From positions 83,354 to 147,353 of the forward strand of contig VZRS01014559.1 of assembly GCA_013398055.1 (NCBI GenBank): a DNA stretch of 64,000 nucleotides, read 5' to 3'. Below the pieces are notes generated by a model, which saw only the letters and a list, made by a program, of their open reading frames with translations, did no database searches and was not told the origin of the DNA. The stretch comes from Ifrita kowaldi (lineage: Eukaryota; Chordata; Aves; Passeriformes; Cinclosomatidae). Both the position numbers and the translations under genes were made by a program. Positions 11,953 through 24,239 of the stretch are shown one piece after another (positions within the stretch are counted from its first letter, which is position 1; the number at the start of each line of letters is the position of its first letter).

Positions 11953-14900
11953 CTGCAAACAAAAACAAAGTCCTAATCTCTCTCATTGCTGTGAAAGCCA
12001 CGCATTAGTAAGAATGTCTGTAAATTGAATGTTAGAAGAAAGGTGCTCAGCAACCTCTGCTGACATATGAGTAATGGACTTGGCATCAGTGTTAATTTCC
12101 TAACCACTTTTTTTTTTTTCCTCAGTCCTAGACTTAAAGGTCAGAGTGAGCAGCCACCAACCTCTGTATACCACAAGAAATTAGTGGATTAATCAAAACC
12201 AACAAATGTATTATCAGTACATATTCTCTGGAAAAAAAACATGCAGTAGTGTAGAGAATGCATCAACCAAAATGGTAGGTCCCCAACTGAGAGAAATTGC
12301 TGAAGCTACAGTTACATGGAGATGCTGAAGAAATTAACCTCAGATGTTTTGTTACCTGTACGAAAACAGAATAGGTCCCACAGAGTGTTCGCTTCAACTC
12401 AGCAGCTACTTTGAGAATGCAGATGATCAATTGCAGTGCACTGAGAGCTATCAAAATTGAGAGCAAAATGATGTTCCACTCCACTATGTTAACAGGTTCT
12501 GTGCACTTAGACCAGGTAGGGTAATCTGTGAGGTACCTATTAGAGAAACACCAGATTGTAGTAAGAAGAATGTTTCTGACTACTGATCTGATGAACAATT
12601 TCTTCCAGAAGAGTTACACCAATGTTTCTTACCCCCCAGCAGTGTCTTTGAAAATATAATTCCATCCACTTGATGAATTGCAGAAAGGACCTTGAATCAA
12701 ATGCAGGGTAAAAATGATGCAACTGTATCCAGAGAAAGCAATTCCAAGCAGGGCTAGCACAATCGAAATAAAACTCTGAAGTAAAGAGAGAGAGAAATAT
12801 TACTGTGTGGGTATAGTGTCAACAGCAAATATGGTCATTCAGACTGCCTAGCTACTTCCTTGGGGCTGAATTTCACATTTAATTTTCCCAGTCTTCAAAA
12901 TTCAGAACGAAAAATAGCAGGTAAAGAATAGTAAGAATACACATACAAAAATAAAGATTAAGACAGTTTAAGACAGTTCTACAAGTCTAAGTTATGTATT
13001 ATTTGGATGGGGTTTTTAAACTTGCATTTTTGTAAAGTTGTTTCCTTAAATACCAGAGGAACATAAACATATATTAAATATATCTGCATCCCAGATAGCG
13101 TGTATTGAGTCATTTCTGAAAAAAATAGCTTTCAAGTAATACAGGCAAAGAGATGAAGCTGTTTAGCTGGTGTGCTTCATTCTGTGTTCTTGTTTTATTT
13201 TGCAAGGATTTGAGGAAAGTGTGTGTCTAATTTTCTTTCATCCTGCTTATGCTTCAGAAGAAAGAAGCTACACTTTGTGTGACCTTGCAATCCAATTTAG
13301 AATCCTCTGTGAAAGGAAGTGAAAACAGAGCAGTGGAGAGGGCAGCAGGATGTGCTGGAAAAACAAGAGCAGGAAGGATTTGAAACAAGTGCTGAGGAGA
13401 TGCACAGAAATAAAACACAGACTCACCCTGTAAGTTTTGTTACAGCTCTCACTCTGGCAGCACCGATAGAAGACACTGCACTCCAGTGTTATTAGAATTA
13501 CTGCCAAAAGAAGGATCTGTAAGGGGACATCATAAGGTCAGTGAGATGACTGCAGATACTAAACCAATGTCTCTTTCACCTGTGGAAGGCAGGGACTGCA
13601 TCTCTTCTGCTGTCTTGATATTTTAAAGCTGATCTGCAGGACAGCACAATTACTCTAGGCACACGTGGAACTGGAGTGCTTTTAGTAGGCTGTTGCTGTA
13701 CTTGTGTCTTGTACGTGAAAGACAAGAGTACAGCAGCTCCCATCACAGTAAAGTGCTACAAGCTTGGGCACAGCTATACCAGTGAAGCTGAAACAATAAA
13801 ACCAAGTTCACAAGTAAAAGAATCAATAACCAGTGAAAAGAAGGATATTTTATCACGTCAGTTCAACATCTTCTTGCTGACACAGGCACACAAATCAGGG
13901 TATTGTCTTCCTTACCAACACACTTATACTAGAAAATGTCAGTGATGCAAATTTTTCATTAAGTTCACCTGGACTTTAATTTGTTTAAGTCTCCATACTG
14001 ATTTTTTCAGACTGTTGGATTATTTAAGCCGGATCCTAGAATCATTTTGATAAATACGACCTGGGCTCCAGAACCACAAACTACCATTCAGAGAGGCGCA
14101 GGTTTGAAACGGAAAGTATGAGAAGACAATACTCCTGAATCACAACACTAGCCTCTCACATGCTGCTGACTGGTTTGTAACAGAATGATACCTGCATTTT
14201 TAATAAATTGGTAATAATTTTAAGGCTAAAAATGCTTCAAAAATATCAGTATCACTGTTGCAGTTAACTTTTTCATACATTTGCAACTGTTTTTCTGTTT
14301 GACTCCTCTGTCTGGTAGAACAGAAGGTTTTTCTTCTGCTTTAAGGAGAATACATGATTGCAAAAGAATGTCTAATGTTTTAATAACAGTTCAGCACCTT
14401 CATTGAAAAACCTCACTTCTGCAAATAAACTCTTTTTAAGCACTGATTGTGTGCAATGCCCTTTGATCACATAACCATTTTCTGTTCCTGAGGCTCTTGA
14501 TGAGTATAATGAATAGCATGAACAGTGGGCAGCTCCATGGCAGTTTATTACTGCAGATGCATATTACAAATGTCACAGGGAAAATCCTACTATGCTAATC
14601 ACAGTGAGACAATTCTCTATGTTTAGCCTGACAACAATAGTACCTGATGCATTGTGAACTGTATTCAGTCTTCTAAATACCGGACTACATACAGCTCTTA
14701 AAAACATCTGAACCATTATAAGAAGCTCTTTTTGTTTCATTTGGGTAAAAGAGCTCTAATTCAACCTCCATAGGTGATTAAATCAACATAGTGTTTGCCT
14801 CCATAATACAAGCATTAATTGCATATAAACAGAAAGCAGAAAAAAACCCCAACCCACCCTGCAAAATCACTTGCACTTAACAGCATGCATAACTTGTCAT

Positions 14901-15242
14901 TCAGTATACTAACTGTTTTCAGTTTGATTGAGTTTGTCTGCCCGCAGTGGTTTTGTCAAAGTAATCCATATGCTTTTTTTTTTAAAGCAATTACATTGCT
15001 GAAGTGTAATGCAGTATTATTTGCTGTAGAATGCAATTAAAAATCCACATAGACTGAGCACTTACCATCACACCTGAGAAACAGATCCCTTCAAAATACC
15101 ACTTATAGCTGGGGAGCTGGTAACTGGCAGCATGCAGAGCTTTCCCGTTTGGAAAGTACAGGAGGATGTTTACAACAATACTCCAAAGTGCAAGAGGTAT
15201 CAGTAGGCAACTCAAACAGCTTCCACATGTCTCCAAAGCCAT
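11938..15242 (-). CDS. TM4SF18: Transmembrane 4 L6 family member 18
   Basis: Five coding exons, 15242-15066, 13516-13427, 12775-12633, 12536-12356 and 11952-11938 (stop TGA), give 201 residues, equal to the human length as I recall it. All borders are GT-AG. The protein is a four-pass L6-family membrane protein. TM1 is about 10-30 (CLSCLLIPLALW, ending in the family YFPNG), TM2 about 49-72, TM3 about 91-116 and TM4 about 160-182. A short Cys-rich loop (YRCCQSESC) lies between TM2 and TM3, and a large extracellular loop with Cys and an NSS sequon lies between TM3 and TM4. The family modulates membrane microdomains, and TM4SF18 itself is little studied. TM4SF1 is the nearest alternative, but it is found separately upstream. 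Confidence 0.92.
12356..12536 (-). CDS. TM4SF18: TM4SF18 coding exon 4
   Basis: Acceptor CTAATAG, 181 nt, donor CAG|GTAACA. Encodes YLTDYPTWSKC, EPVNIVEWN, TM4 (ILLSILIALSALQLIICIL) and the tail RTLCGTYSVFVQ. The frame stays open past the donor, but the family pattern requires splicing here. Confidence 0.92.
12633..12775 (-). CDS. TM4SF18: TM4SF18 coding exon 3
   Basis: Acceptor TTTACTTCAG, 47 codons plus 2 nt. Encodes TM3 (SIVLALLGIAFSGY) and QGPFCNSSSGWNYIF. The donor sits in a run of six G, with only the last G forming the GT, so the phase is unambiguous. Confidence 0.9.
13427..13516 (-). CDS. TM4SF18: TM4SF18 coding exon 2
   Basis: Acceptor CTTACAG and donor GTGAGT enclose exactly 30 codons: ILLLAVILITLE (rest of TM2), then the Cys-rich loop YRCCQSESCNKTYR. 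Confidence 0.92.
15066..15242 (-). CDS. TM4SF18: TM4SF18 coding exon 1
   Basis: ATG at 15242 opens 59 codons: MALETCGSCLSC, TM1, NILLYFPNGK, then WYFEGICFSGVM at the start of TM2. Phase 0 donor GTAAGT. No clear TATA box is seen upstream. Confidence 0.92.
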
Positions 15243-15299
15243 CTCTCAAGAACTCTGGAAGTTTTGTTCTTCTCAACGAACAAAATTTTACAAGACTTT

Positions 15300-18200
15300 C
15301 AACATAAGAAGCCTTTTGACCTCCCCAGCTTGATTCAGTCATTTCATATTCACAGGAACCGGTGTCTGGGCTGTGATTCCAGGGACAGAAGTGCTTAACA
15401 GTTAGCAGAACAACAGTGTAAACTCACTGTCCTGTGTTAAGCACGTCTTTAAGTAGCCATTTCCCGTCTAAAAGATCCTCCTTCGTGATCTTCCAAATGA
15501 AATATGTCTAGGAGTCAGACTCAGGAAGGAACTTCAAAGCTCTCATTTCCTAGTGGCTGCTGAAAAATGTCCTCCTCCCCACGACATGAACTGCAACACA
15601 GTTTGTGACAGAAGCAAGGTTTTTCAACCTTACTGCAGCATGAGGAAGCAGGCTGCAAGATGATAAATATGCCCGGTCTCTGTACAGAAGGCCACACTGC
15701 CTCATACTACAGAGATTTATTAACAGAACCCTAAGGGGGAATCAAAATGTTGCTGATTTGCAACAGCAGGATGAGTCTGGGCTATCTTGCAGAGAGCATG
15801 GAAGCCCAAATAACACTGGTTAGAAACTGCAAGGCAGGTTTACTTTCACACTTCTAATCAATTACTCTTTCCCACAGCACTATGTGGCTCCACTGTCTTG
15901 CAAATTAAATCCTGCTATTTCTCCAACTGTTTCATTCTGTGCTTACAGCTGAGCTTGCACAGCTACAGACCTGATTTATATACACGTGACTTCTTGTGCA
16001 GGACAAAAGGTCTGGTTGTTTTTTTGAAATGCCTGCTGTTTGCACTGTGCAAAACCAAAGTTAGACAGCCTTCCCATTGTCACATGTCATCATTCCCCAA
16101 CCCCTGAGCATCTAAACACTATCCCAGCAACACAGAGCCAGGGCAGTTTGAACACTTGCAGCACAAACCAAGCCTTCAGTCTATGCCCTCGGGAGTCTTC
16201 AGAAAAGTAATTCAAGAATGGGCTTAGGCTTTACTCTGTAAGAAAGTTGTAGTCAGAGAAAAAGAATAAAACAACGGGGCTCTATCAAAAGCAGGAAGGC
16301 TCATTTTAGAAGCAATGACATCACAACATATTTTCCTTGTGTTTCCTCATAAGCTGTTTCAGGCTCTTCACACATGAGGCTTCTCTCATCCTCTCATAAA
16401 TCTGTTTGGACTGCATGTTGTAACTAATTCCATACTGTTGCTTAACATGAGATCACAGAAGGAAATGAGTGTGAGTACCACCATGCCCATTTCCTTCTGC
16501 TGTGACTCCCCTCTTTTTCTAGGAGGTTTCATTTTGAAGTCCTCATTTTTGATCTTCACATATTTCCTGTTTTACTTTCTCATAACTATGGACACTTTTT
16601 TCAGGTCTCCCTCTAATCAGAATTAGTAGCAAACCTGCCTTTCCAGACTCATAGGCAGAGACAGAACTCATGTCATCAACACTGTGCCATAGAGAGCAGA
16701 GAAAACAACTGCATTAAAATCACACACATCCAATCCCCATGACTGACTTTTTAGTATGAAACTCAAAGATCATATAATTGGCTGAAATATTTTCTTAAAA
16801 GCAAAGGCCAAATTAGTAGCAAGCATCTTATTTTATAATCAAATTTGCTGCTATTTCCATTATAACCAGTTCTGATTAGAAGAAGCTAACTAGGGAAGTG
16901 ATGACTGAAGCAGCATTTGTTCTGCAGTTTGTACAGCAGTCTGCTTCACGACTTTGTTTTTAAACTGAGCTCTGCAAATACCAAATCACAGTCTGGTTAT
17001 TTTTCTGGCACGATGCCACTGGAACAGGAAACAACTATTTTATACTAAGAATTAAGCAAACCTGTAAGCCAGTTTCTCAAACATCTTGCCAAATGTCACA
17101 AGCACTGCTTTTCCACTGCTATCATAATTCATGAGTTGATGCCAAGCCTGTTACTGAAAAGTCAGGTTTACTCTGTATGGGTGACTTCTCTGCCAGCTGA
17201 AATGAATACAACCTAAACCAATCACTTCCCCACAATGTAACTGACAAACCTCTCAAAATACTGTCTTATGCACCAGGCAACGAAGGAATCCAGCTGGCCA
17301 TTTTTACACAACAATATAAATAGTGAGCAGGAATGCTGTGCATTGGTGCTACAGGGATCTATTGGTGCTACAGGGATCTATTAATGCTACATGCATTTGT
17401 GCTGAAGTTTCAAGTCTAAACTCTAGCCTAATCACTCTGCGTATTGGAATTTCTAAAATTGCTTCAGTTCTTTAATTAATTGTGTGTACCAGAAAAACAA
17501 ATAACCATTATGCAAGAATAAAGGCAAAAATCTTTAAGTTGCATGGTAATTTTACACTATTCCGTTGAGGACTCTCTTTTCCACTTTCTCTCCTTCCACA
17601 CCCAATTTAAACTTGCAGATATTTTCTCAAACAGTGAATCTTCACACACAAAGACACCATACCACACAGCTGCAAGGAATTTTGTGTGTATATACATGTG
17701 CATGCACATATTCTCCTTCCTCCCTCCCATAGCAGGACAGCACAGGGATAGACACTACAAAGAAATAGCATTAAATGGCATTAAAGTCCCTCAACTACTT
17801 CTATGTATTTAGGTATGAATAAATACTATTGCAAAATTCAGGTATCCTGCGATTCTAAACACCAACTCTTTTCATCTGAGAATTCTTTTTCTGGTGTAGA
17901 TATATGTGGACAATTCTGTTTTCACAGTTAACTTTTTTTTTTCAGGTATGTATTTGTACAGGGCAGACTTGACTGTGCAGACAGCCTGAGGTACACCTGA
18001 AGTTTCTGGCTACCTTTAAAGATCACCCTCCTAGTTACAAATAGCTTAAGGACGCACTGACACCCATGGGAACTTTTTTTCCTCCTATGAATAGAAACTA
18101 ACTTGCTTATTTTCAAAGACAGTATGAACAGCTAAATTCTGAAACTGAGCCTCATTTCTTTGAAATAAAGAGCACACCACATTTTGGTTTTCACTTGAAA

Positions 18201-18880
18201 AATGCCATTGCCAGCAGCAATGCTGCCATGCTGACTTTGCCAGCAATGCTGTTGGCAGCACATTATTCAGATGTACTTGTGATTAAACTCTAATGTGCTA
18301 CAAGTTACACTTCAGAGGTTCTTGCACAGGACCTTACAATAATGCCTTCAGGCTGATAACTGGTGAAGTCAGGTATTTCAGATTAATCTGTCTTCACGGA
18401 CCTGAATTTGGACCGTGTTCCTTGAATGCTGTGAGGCCTGAGGATCTGCTGAGTGAGGTAAAAAACGGGAGTCATGTCCACATCTTGTTTTATCTCAGGC
18501 CCGTAATGGAGCAATCAGGAGATTATCCCCCCTGGGAAGGCAGGAGGGGCTCAGAGCTGGGCTCAGCTGTGCAGGGACCCTCTCAGCTCCCTGGGCCGCC
18601 CATCAGTTGGGAACTGCCAGCCCTGACCCAGGACTAAGGCTCCACGTGTGCAGTTGTGTCTGTTGTTGAACCCTTATCGATGAACAAACACCTGTTTCAG
18701 TAAATGAGCCAAACCAAGCAAGGAAGCAGCTCCCACTCTGGCAGAGCCTGCTGGAGAGGAAAAACAGGTTATAACCTGACTGCATTAAATCCATGTTCTC
18801 ATGCCACCACTGCCCTTTACTCCAAGACCAGGCAAGCAGTGTTTCAGCATGGGCAGGGAAGGAATCACTGACACCTGCTC
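15300..18880. other. Intergenic, TM4SF18 to TM4SF1
   Basis: No recognised gene. It holds a short tandem repeat near 17.35 kb, a perfect 14-bp palindrome at 17696-17709 (ATGTGCATGCACAT) and a somewhat GC-richer patch at about 18.4-18.66 kb whose open frames match nothing known. The TM4SF18 5' UTR and promoter should lie at the low-coordinate end but show no clear TATA box. Confidence 0.55.
17342..17392. repeat. Short tandem repeat, 19-nt unit
   Basis: ATTGGTGCTACAGGGATCT occurs twice in direct succession (17342-17360, 17361-17379), followed by a degenerate partial third copy. Confidence 0.75.
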
Positions 18881-18899
18881 AGTATTTTTAATACAAATC

Positions 18900-19078
18900 T
18901 TTATTTGTGAAATACAGGGGAAGTTCAGAAAAAATCCCGAAAAGCCCTTAATCATGCACATTTTACTGCTGCTTCAGTTTTGGTCCAGCTGACCAAAACC
19001 CAGTATTCATTTTTATCCAGGCCAGACTAGATTTGGTTTGTGTTCATTCCAAGATCAGAATGAAAGAGCAATTTTATT
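18900..19078 (-). terminator. TM4SF1: Two candidate TM4SF1 poly(A) signals
   Basis: AATAAA on the minus strand at 19073-19078 (about 330 nt below the stop) and at 18900-18905 (about 500 nt below). Either or both may be used; the sequence alone does not decide. Confidence 0.5.
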
Positions 19079-19407
19079 GGGAAAGCAGGACAAAGTACAG
19101 CTGTTGTGTCAGTAGAAAGAGAAAAATAAATAAAGCCACTTTAGTGACGTGTTCAGGCTGTTGCCTGTACCAAGATGAAATGAACCAAAGAAATTCAGAA
19201 TACATTTTGCCATTAGGTTTAGGCAGGTTAGTGGAAAACCTGCATATGACTCCAACAACAAAGGCTGGCCCCAAGTCAGTTAAATTCATGGCAACAGCAC
19301 AGCTTGACAACAATGCGTATTTCAGTATGCATGGAATGTTTTAAAAAAATCCACAATATTTTCATTACAGCACACACGTGCACCGATGTCAATGCATTGT
19401 CAGGTTT

Positions 19408-19422
19408 CTAGCAAACATATGT
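19408..19422 (-). CDS. TM4SF1: TM4SF1 coding exon 5 (four codons and stop)
   Basis: A strong pyrimidine tract and CCGCAG acceptor precede Thr-Tyr-Val-Cys-stop, equivalent to the Tyr-Asp-Cys end of the mammalian protein. It completes 202 residues. Confidence 0.88.
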   Translation of the reverse strand, partial: TYVC

Positions 19423-22400
19423 CTGCGGGGGGAACAAAAAGAAAGAAACATATTAATAGAAAGAATGCTAATATTGTATTCAACTTGAAATGCAAAAATT
19501 AACCTGACCACATTTAGAAAAGCATAGCATAGCTCTTCTATACTGCAGGTAGAGCCAGGAAAACCGGAGGAAGAAAACAGTAATAGCTTTGAAAGAGCCC
19601 CAGCACTCAACTACATCAATTAAAAAGGTGAAACACATGCTTACCTACAGTGTGCAATATAAATTATATCTGGTTTATACTTTAAGCCATGGTGATTCCA
19701 ACACTAGCACTCTGATACTGATTTTGGAATATGTCCAAACTATTTAACAAGGCTTTAAAGAAGTTTGGAGAAAATTTGCTTTCCTCACTCAAAAAAAACC
19801 TCCACCTTCAAAAACTCTCCAGATCTGCCTGCAGATTTTGTTATCTATGTGCAATTTAGTTCCTTCTCTTATCTTACTTTTACTAAACAAGGCCAGGATG
19901 TTGCAGCTCTCATTACATGCAGCATACTGTCACTAGCTTATGAGCTGCTGTGGACAAAACACAAGGCTAACACAATATAGTTAGAACAAGCACCACATTA
20001 TGCAACAACAGTTTAGGAAAAGACCACAACCACCAGGAGATCTGTATCTGAGTTTTATCTCCTATACAGTGCTGATGACCACATGTCATTGGACAGAAAA
20101 AAAGCCCTCTGGCTCCTAGCTCTCATGCAGATTAACGTCACTGTGACAGCTGAGGAATCAGCTGAAAGCATGTGATCAAACACTACATGAAAATTCTAAT
20201 CACAGCAGGGCTATAGAAACAGCTGTACAGGGAATTGTTGTTTAAGAATACCTAAAAAGTAACTGCTGAGTAAGACTCCACAGGAGCATAAGTAACAAGT
20301 TTCATGTTCATCTGAGGAGCATGGATATATCTACAAATTACTTACCTCCTCATGACTGCAGCACAACCCACACAGTCCTCCAAGAATGCCATTGATTATC
20401 TGTATGAAGCACAGAATGAATTCTATTCCTCCCAAAACAAGGAGGATGGAAAAGAGGGTGACGTTCCACTGCACGATGTTTTGAGGTTCCTGACATTCAG
20501 ACCACTTGTTATACTCAAACAAGTACCTGTACACAGCAATTAAAAGCATATTACATTGTGTCAGAGTAGGATATGTGTGATACTTACCATATAATAGAAC
20601 CAAATTATCTCTAGTCTGTAACTGCACCAAGGATATTCACTCTATAGAGCCCTAACAGGCTAGGTTCCCTTAGGAAGAGATTCCTAAGGGAGTAGAAAAA
20701 GCAATGGTTTACTCCATGAAAGGTTGGTTTGGTTTCGGAACATGTGGAAATACCAACCACACATTTTTGCTGTGTCTTAATTTCTTTTAAAAATATAATC
20801 TAAGCTATAAAGGCAAAATTTCCTATTGCTGATTAAAGTGAGGCACAAACTCAAGAAAGCTGAAAGAGCAAAGGTTTCTCTCAAAACAACCACAGAGCTT
20901 TTCAGGACTGGGCCTTTTTTCTAAAGATAGCAGTCACTGATCAGAGGCAAATGGGTCACTCTCCTGTGCTGCTGTCTTTGGGCCCTCACATGCTTACCTG
21001 GATGAGGCAAACACAGAAGAAATTTGGAGGGGTACTGCAATATTTAAGGTGTTTCTGATCACTCACATCTTGAGAACATCGGCACTTGCCTTCAGCAAGG
21101 ACTTAACCTAGTTCTTCTACACTCAGTCATGGTCAGGAGGATGGAGAAGGAGGAATGACCCCTCTTTAGAGAGATACAGGTGAAATATAAAATTCAAACT
21201 CTACTGCAAAGAGCTTTATGTGGCTTCTTAGTACTCCAACTGCCTCTAGTCTGGCATCAGACATAAGCTGTTGCTAGATATAGCCTTGAGGTTGCCAAAC
21301 ATACAAAAGCTTTAAAAGCATGCCATAATATACACCATATCAGGATTTATGTGCATTAATGGGGAATAGCACACTGAGACTTTTTTTGCAGGAGAACCCT
21401 AATTAGGGATGATTAGGAGCTTCTTGCCCTCTCTGCCCTACAGTGTACGAAGATCCCTATAAACCTTCTCAAGTTTCATTTATGAGGTTCTATGCCATTG
21501 TCACTAATGTGGGCATTGTGCCACTTTATGCTGGTGCAAAGCAGCTTCAGAAGCAAGCCTGATAAAACAGATTCTTACACAAATGATAAGACAAATTTCT
21601 TAACAACTACTATTCCTAGTTTGTAAATCCTTCAAAGTCCTAAAACTTTATACTTTGTTAGAGATGTTCATGGACATGAACAGTATATGATGTATAGATT
21701 TAATTACCTATATATATTTCTATTGCTTTGGTTTTACACTGTAGCAGCGAGAGTATCTGATGCCATTTGTTAAGTTCTTAGTAAGTGGGAAGGATAAAGT
21801 TATGAACAGATCTTGGTATATGGTTATTGGACATTGCTGAAAGGTACTGGAATAAAGCCCATGTGTACGTGGGGAAGATACAACATCCTCATGAACAGAA
21901 AACTTACCCTCCAGAAGAGTCAGTGAAAGGATAGATCCAGTTTCTCTCTAGGTGGGTAAAACAATATGGTCCTTGAGACAAGCCCAGTGCTGAAATGGTT
22001 ATACAGTATCCAGAGCCAAGAATCCCAACAAAGGCTGCCAGAACTGAGGACAGCATCTACACAGCAGAGATAAACATGAACTTTCAGCACAGCCATCACC
22101 TTGTCTTTGGGATTACCTGGGACTGGGATATATGGGATCACTTACCGCACAGCTCTTTCCACAGCCCTCATGGCCAAAGCAGCCACAGTCGTCATTGTGA
22201 AGCCAAATGAACACTGCAGCTGGAATGAGTACCTGGATATGGAGCAAACAAATCACACTATTCCTTTTGGTTGCACAGAGAGGGCAGATAAAAGGCAGTC
22301 TTTGAACTGCATTCATTTATGCTGCTTCTTGGCAGTCAGCCTGTACAGGTGATTCAGCTTTACTCCTATTTAACACAGTAGGCATCTCGCTACTGACATC

Positions 22401-24129
22401 ACCAACACCAGAACAGGCATATTTCTATTGCCACTTTGTGTATGCACAGCACTTAAGCACAGAAAGAGACAATTGAGGTACTGCTACATTTCAAGTATTT
22501 CAGCTTTAAAAGTTTTTGTTCACATTAAAGGCTGCATAATAAAATAAAATGCTTTGCAAAAAAAGGCATTAACTTTATTCCAATGAGGACTACAAAACAA
22601 CCTTTTTTGCGAAACAGCTACTGCCAATATACTTGTTGCTTAAGAGCAATCATCATTGCCTGTATGACAAACCAGTCTGACTAGAGCAGAAAGTCTAGTA
22701 AAATTTTGCTCAATTCAGACAAACATCTCATTACAGACATCTACTTTTTCCAAGATTTCACAACCAGTTTCCAGTGACAGAAATCCAAAGTAACAAAGCA
22801 GAAGCTATCCATGAGAAACATAAACCCTCCATACTCCAGAGCTTTTAGCATAAAATCAAGAATGAACAGAGCTGATTAAAAAGAGGATCCTCCCACCAGC
22901 AGTAATAGCACTTAACAGTGTCCACTTATAAAGACTCTACACCCAGAAGTACCCGGGAAAACCATAAAGAAAGAGTAGAGAGTTATTTGCAAACTCCACA
23001 GACTTACTTAAGAAGAAACTAGAATAAGAACTATACTGTTGAACAGACACACTCTGTTGAGCCCTTACTCAAACCCATTGCTGAGTCCCAATGCTTCAGG
23101 TCCAGAAGAGGTTGTACAAGTGCGCTGCAGGAGAAGTTCCATTGATTTCACTTGTATTATTCTGTGTGTAAAGCCTGGTCTTTGCAAACCCCACTCTAGG
23201 TCCCAATGGGGCTGTAACACAGCTGTAAGCACCTCTCACTACACAAAGCACCTTAGCATGCAATTGTTTTCAATTCGCGATTTGTGGACACGTTGAGATC
23301 ATAGAATCATAGAGTGCTAAGAATTGGAAGGGATCTATAAGCTATTTCTAAGAAGACTTCTAAAAGCAGATGAAAAATGAAGCCTGGAGTTAGGGGTCTT
23401 AAATATGCTACAGTGTGGTCCACAAAACTGAAAAGGTGGAAAATAAGAGCTTCAGATTAATGATATCCTATAATGAACACACTCAGTCCTTGCATCCTGT
23501 TATTCAAATGCAAAGCTTTGACAACCACCACTCAATTCCTCTGAATAAATAGCTTAGGCAGAGAAATAACTGTCAACATCAGAAAATAGAAATTAAGGAA
23601 TTGTATCTAAATGCTCATTAGTTAGGGACATTTAAAAGGATAATGGCTCGATAATATAACAAACTTAAGATTTAACCCTTTATGCAAACTGTTATCCGGT
23701 GAGAGGCTTGGTTTCACTTTTGCATTTGGATTCTGTGCCCTAGACCCTATGATTTTTTCAGCTTTAAAGTGACATAATGTTGCAGATAAGATAACCAATA
23801 GTAACTAAAAATAGATATGGGGTAATACAGCTCTTTTTATATACAGCTCTGGTTGACAAGATATTTGATGAATAAATTCAGGTAACCAGAGAAAGAGCAG
23901 TACCAAGTACCTCCAAAATAAACTTGAAAGTAGACACTAGGTTATTACTTACCAGAAAGCCTCCACCTAGAATGCCATGAAGGCACTCCACGTATTTGCT
24001 GAGGTGATGCTCTGAAGCAAATCTTGTTTCGCCATTGGGAAAATAAAGTAAAGTGTTGGCCACTATGCAGAGGAGGGCAAGGATGAGCAACTTATAACCA
24101 ACACATCTAGCACATCTTCCAAAACACAT
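19408..24129 (-). CDS. TM4SF1: Transmembrane 4 L6 family member 1
   Basis: Five coding exons, 24129-23953, 22232-22146, 22056-21908, 20526-20346 and 19422-19408 (stop TAG), give 202 residues, the human length as I recall it. All borders are GT-AG with phases 0, 0, 2, 0. The product is the L6 antigen, a four-pass membrane protein that in mammals organises plasma-membrane microdomains in endothelial and tumour cells. Diagnostic features are MCFGRCARC, NTLLYFPNGET, the DDCGCFGHEGCGK loop after TM2, GSGYCITISALGL in TM3, WNVTLFSILLVLGGIEFILC in TM4 and the tail GLCCSHEE. TM segments are about 10-30, 48-70, 91-115 and 160-182. WNVT supplies an extracellular sequon. It lies in tandem with TM4SF18 and diverges from TM4SF4. 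Confidence 0.94.
20346..20526 (-). CDS. TM4SF1: TM4SF1 coding exon 4
   Basis: Acceptor GTGTACAG, 181 nt, donor GAG|GTAAGT. Encodes YLFEYNKWSECQEP, NIVQWNVT, TM4 (LFSILLVLGGIEFILCFIQI) and GGLCGLCCSHEE. Confidence 0.94.
21908..22056 (-). CDS. TM4SF1: TM4SF1 coding exon 3
   Basis: Acceptor CTGTGTAG, 49 codons plus 2 nt, donor GTAAGT. Encodes MLSSVLAAFVGILGSGYC (TM3), ISALGLSQGPYC and the first part of the large extracellular loop. Confidence 0.93.
22146..22232 (-). CDS. TM4SF1: TM4SF1 coding exon 2
   Basis: Acceptor CATATCCAG, 29 codons, donor GCG|GTAAGT. Encodes VLIPAAVFIWL (rest of TM2) and the Cys-rich cytosolic loop DDCGCFGHEGCGKSCA. Confidence 0.93.
23298..23345 (-). mobile_element. CR1 LINE 3'-end fragment
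   Basis: ATCATAGAATCATAGAGTG followed by TTGGAAGGGATCT is the reverse complement of the CR1 3' terminus. It is a severely 5'-truncated copy in TM4SF1 intron 1 (about 50 bp). Confidence 0.75.
23953..24129 (-). CDS. TM4SF1: TM4SF1 coding exon 1
   Basis: ATG at 24129, 59 codons, donor CTG|GTAAGT. Encodes MCFGRCARCVGYKLLILALL (TM1), LLYFPNGETRFASEHHLSK, then VECLHGILGGGFL. The VECL stretch replaces the aromatic W-Y/F-F seen at this place in the two neighbouring paralogues. Confidence 0.94.
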
Positions 24130-24224
24130 ATTCTCAGCTTTAAAAGTCCTCCTTCAACTTGTCCGATCCAACCTATCTCACACCTGTCCGCACCTAAAAG
24201 AAGATCAGTGTTTATTCTCACCTC

Positions 24225-24232
24225 CTTAAATA
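24225..24232 (-). promoter_or_regulatory. TM4SF1: Candidate TM4SF1 TATA-like element
   Basis: The minus strand reads GGTATTTAAGGAGG about 95 nt upstream of the TM4SF1 ATG. If used, initiation would be near 24195-24203 and the 5' UTR about 70 nt. Confidence 0.35.
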
Positions 24233-24239
24233 CCAGGGG

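Noticed and set aside
18245..18262. Small hairpin GCCAGCA...TGTTGGC as a possible small RNA
   Set aside because: A 7-bp stem with a G-T pair and a 4-nt loop is too short for a miRNA precursor, and the surroundings do not extend the pairing.
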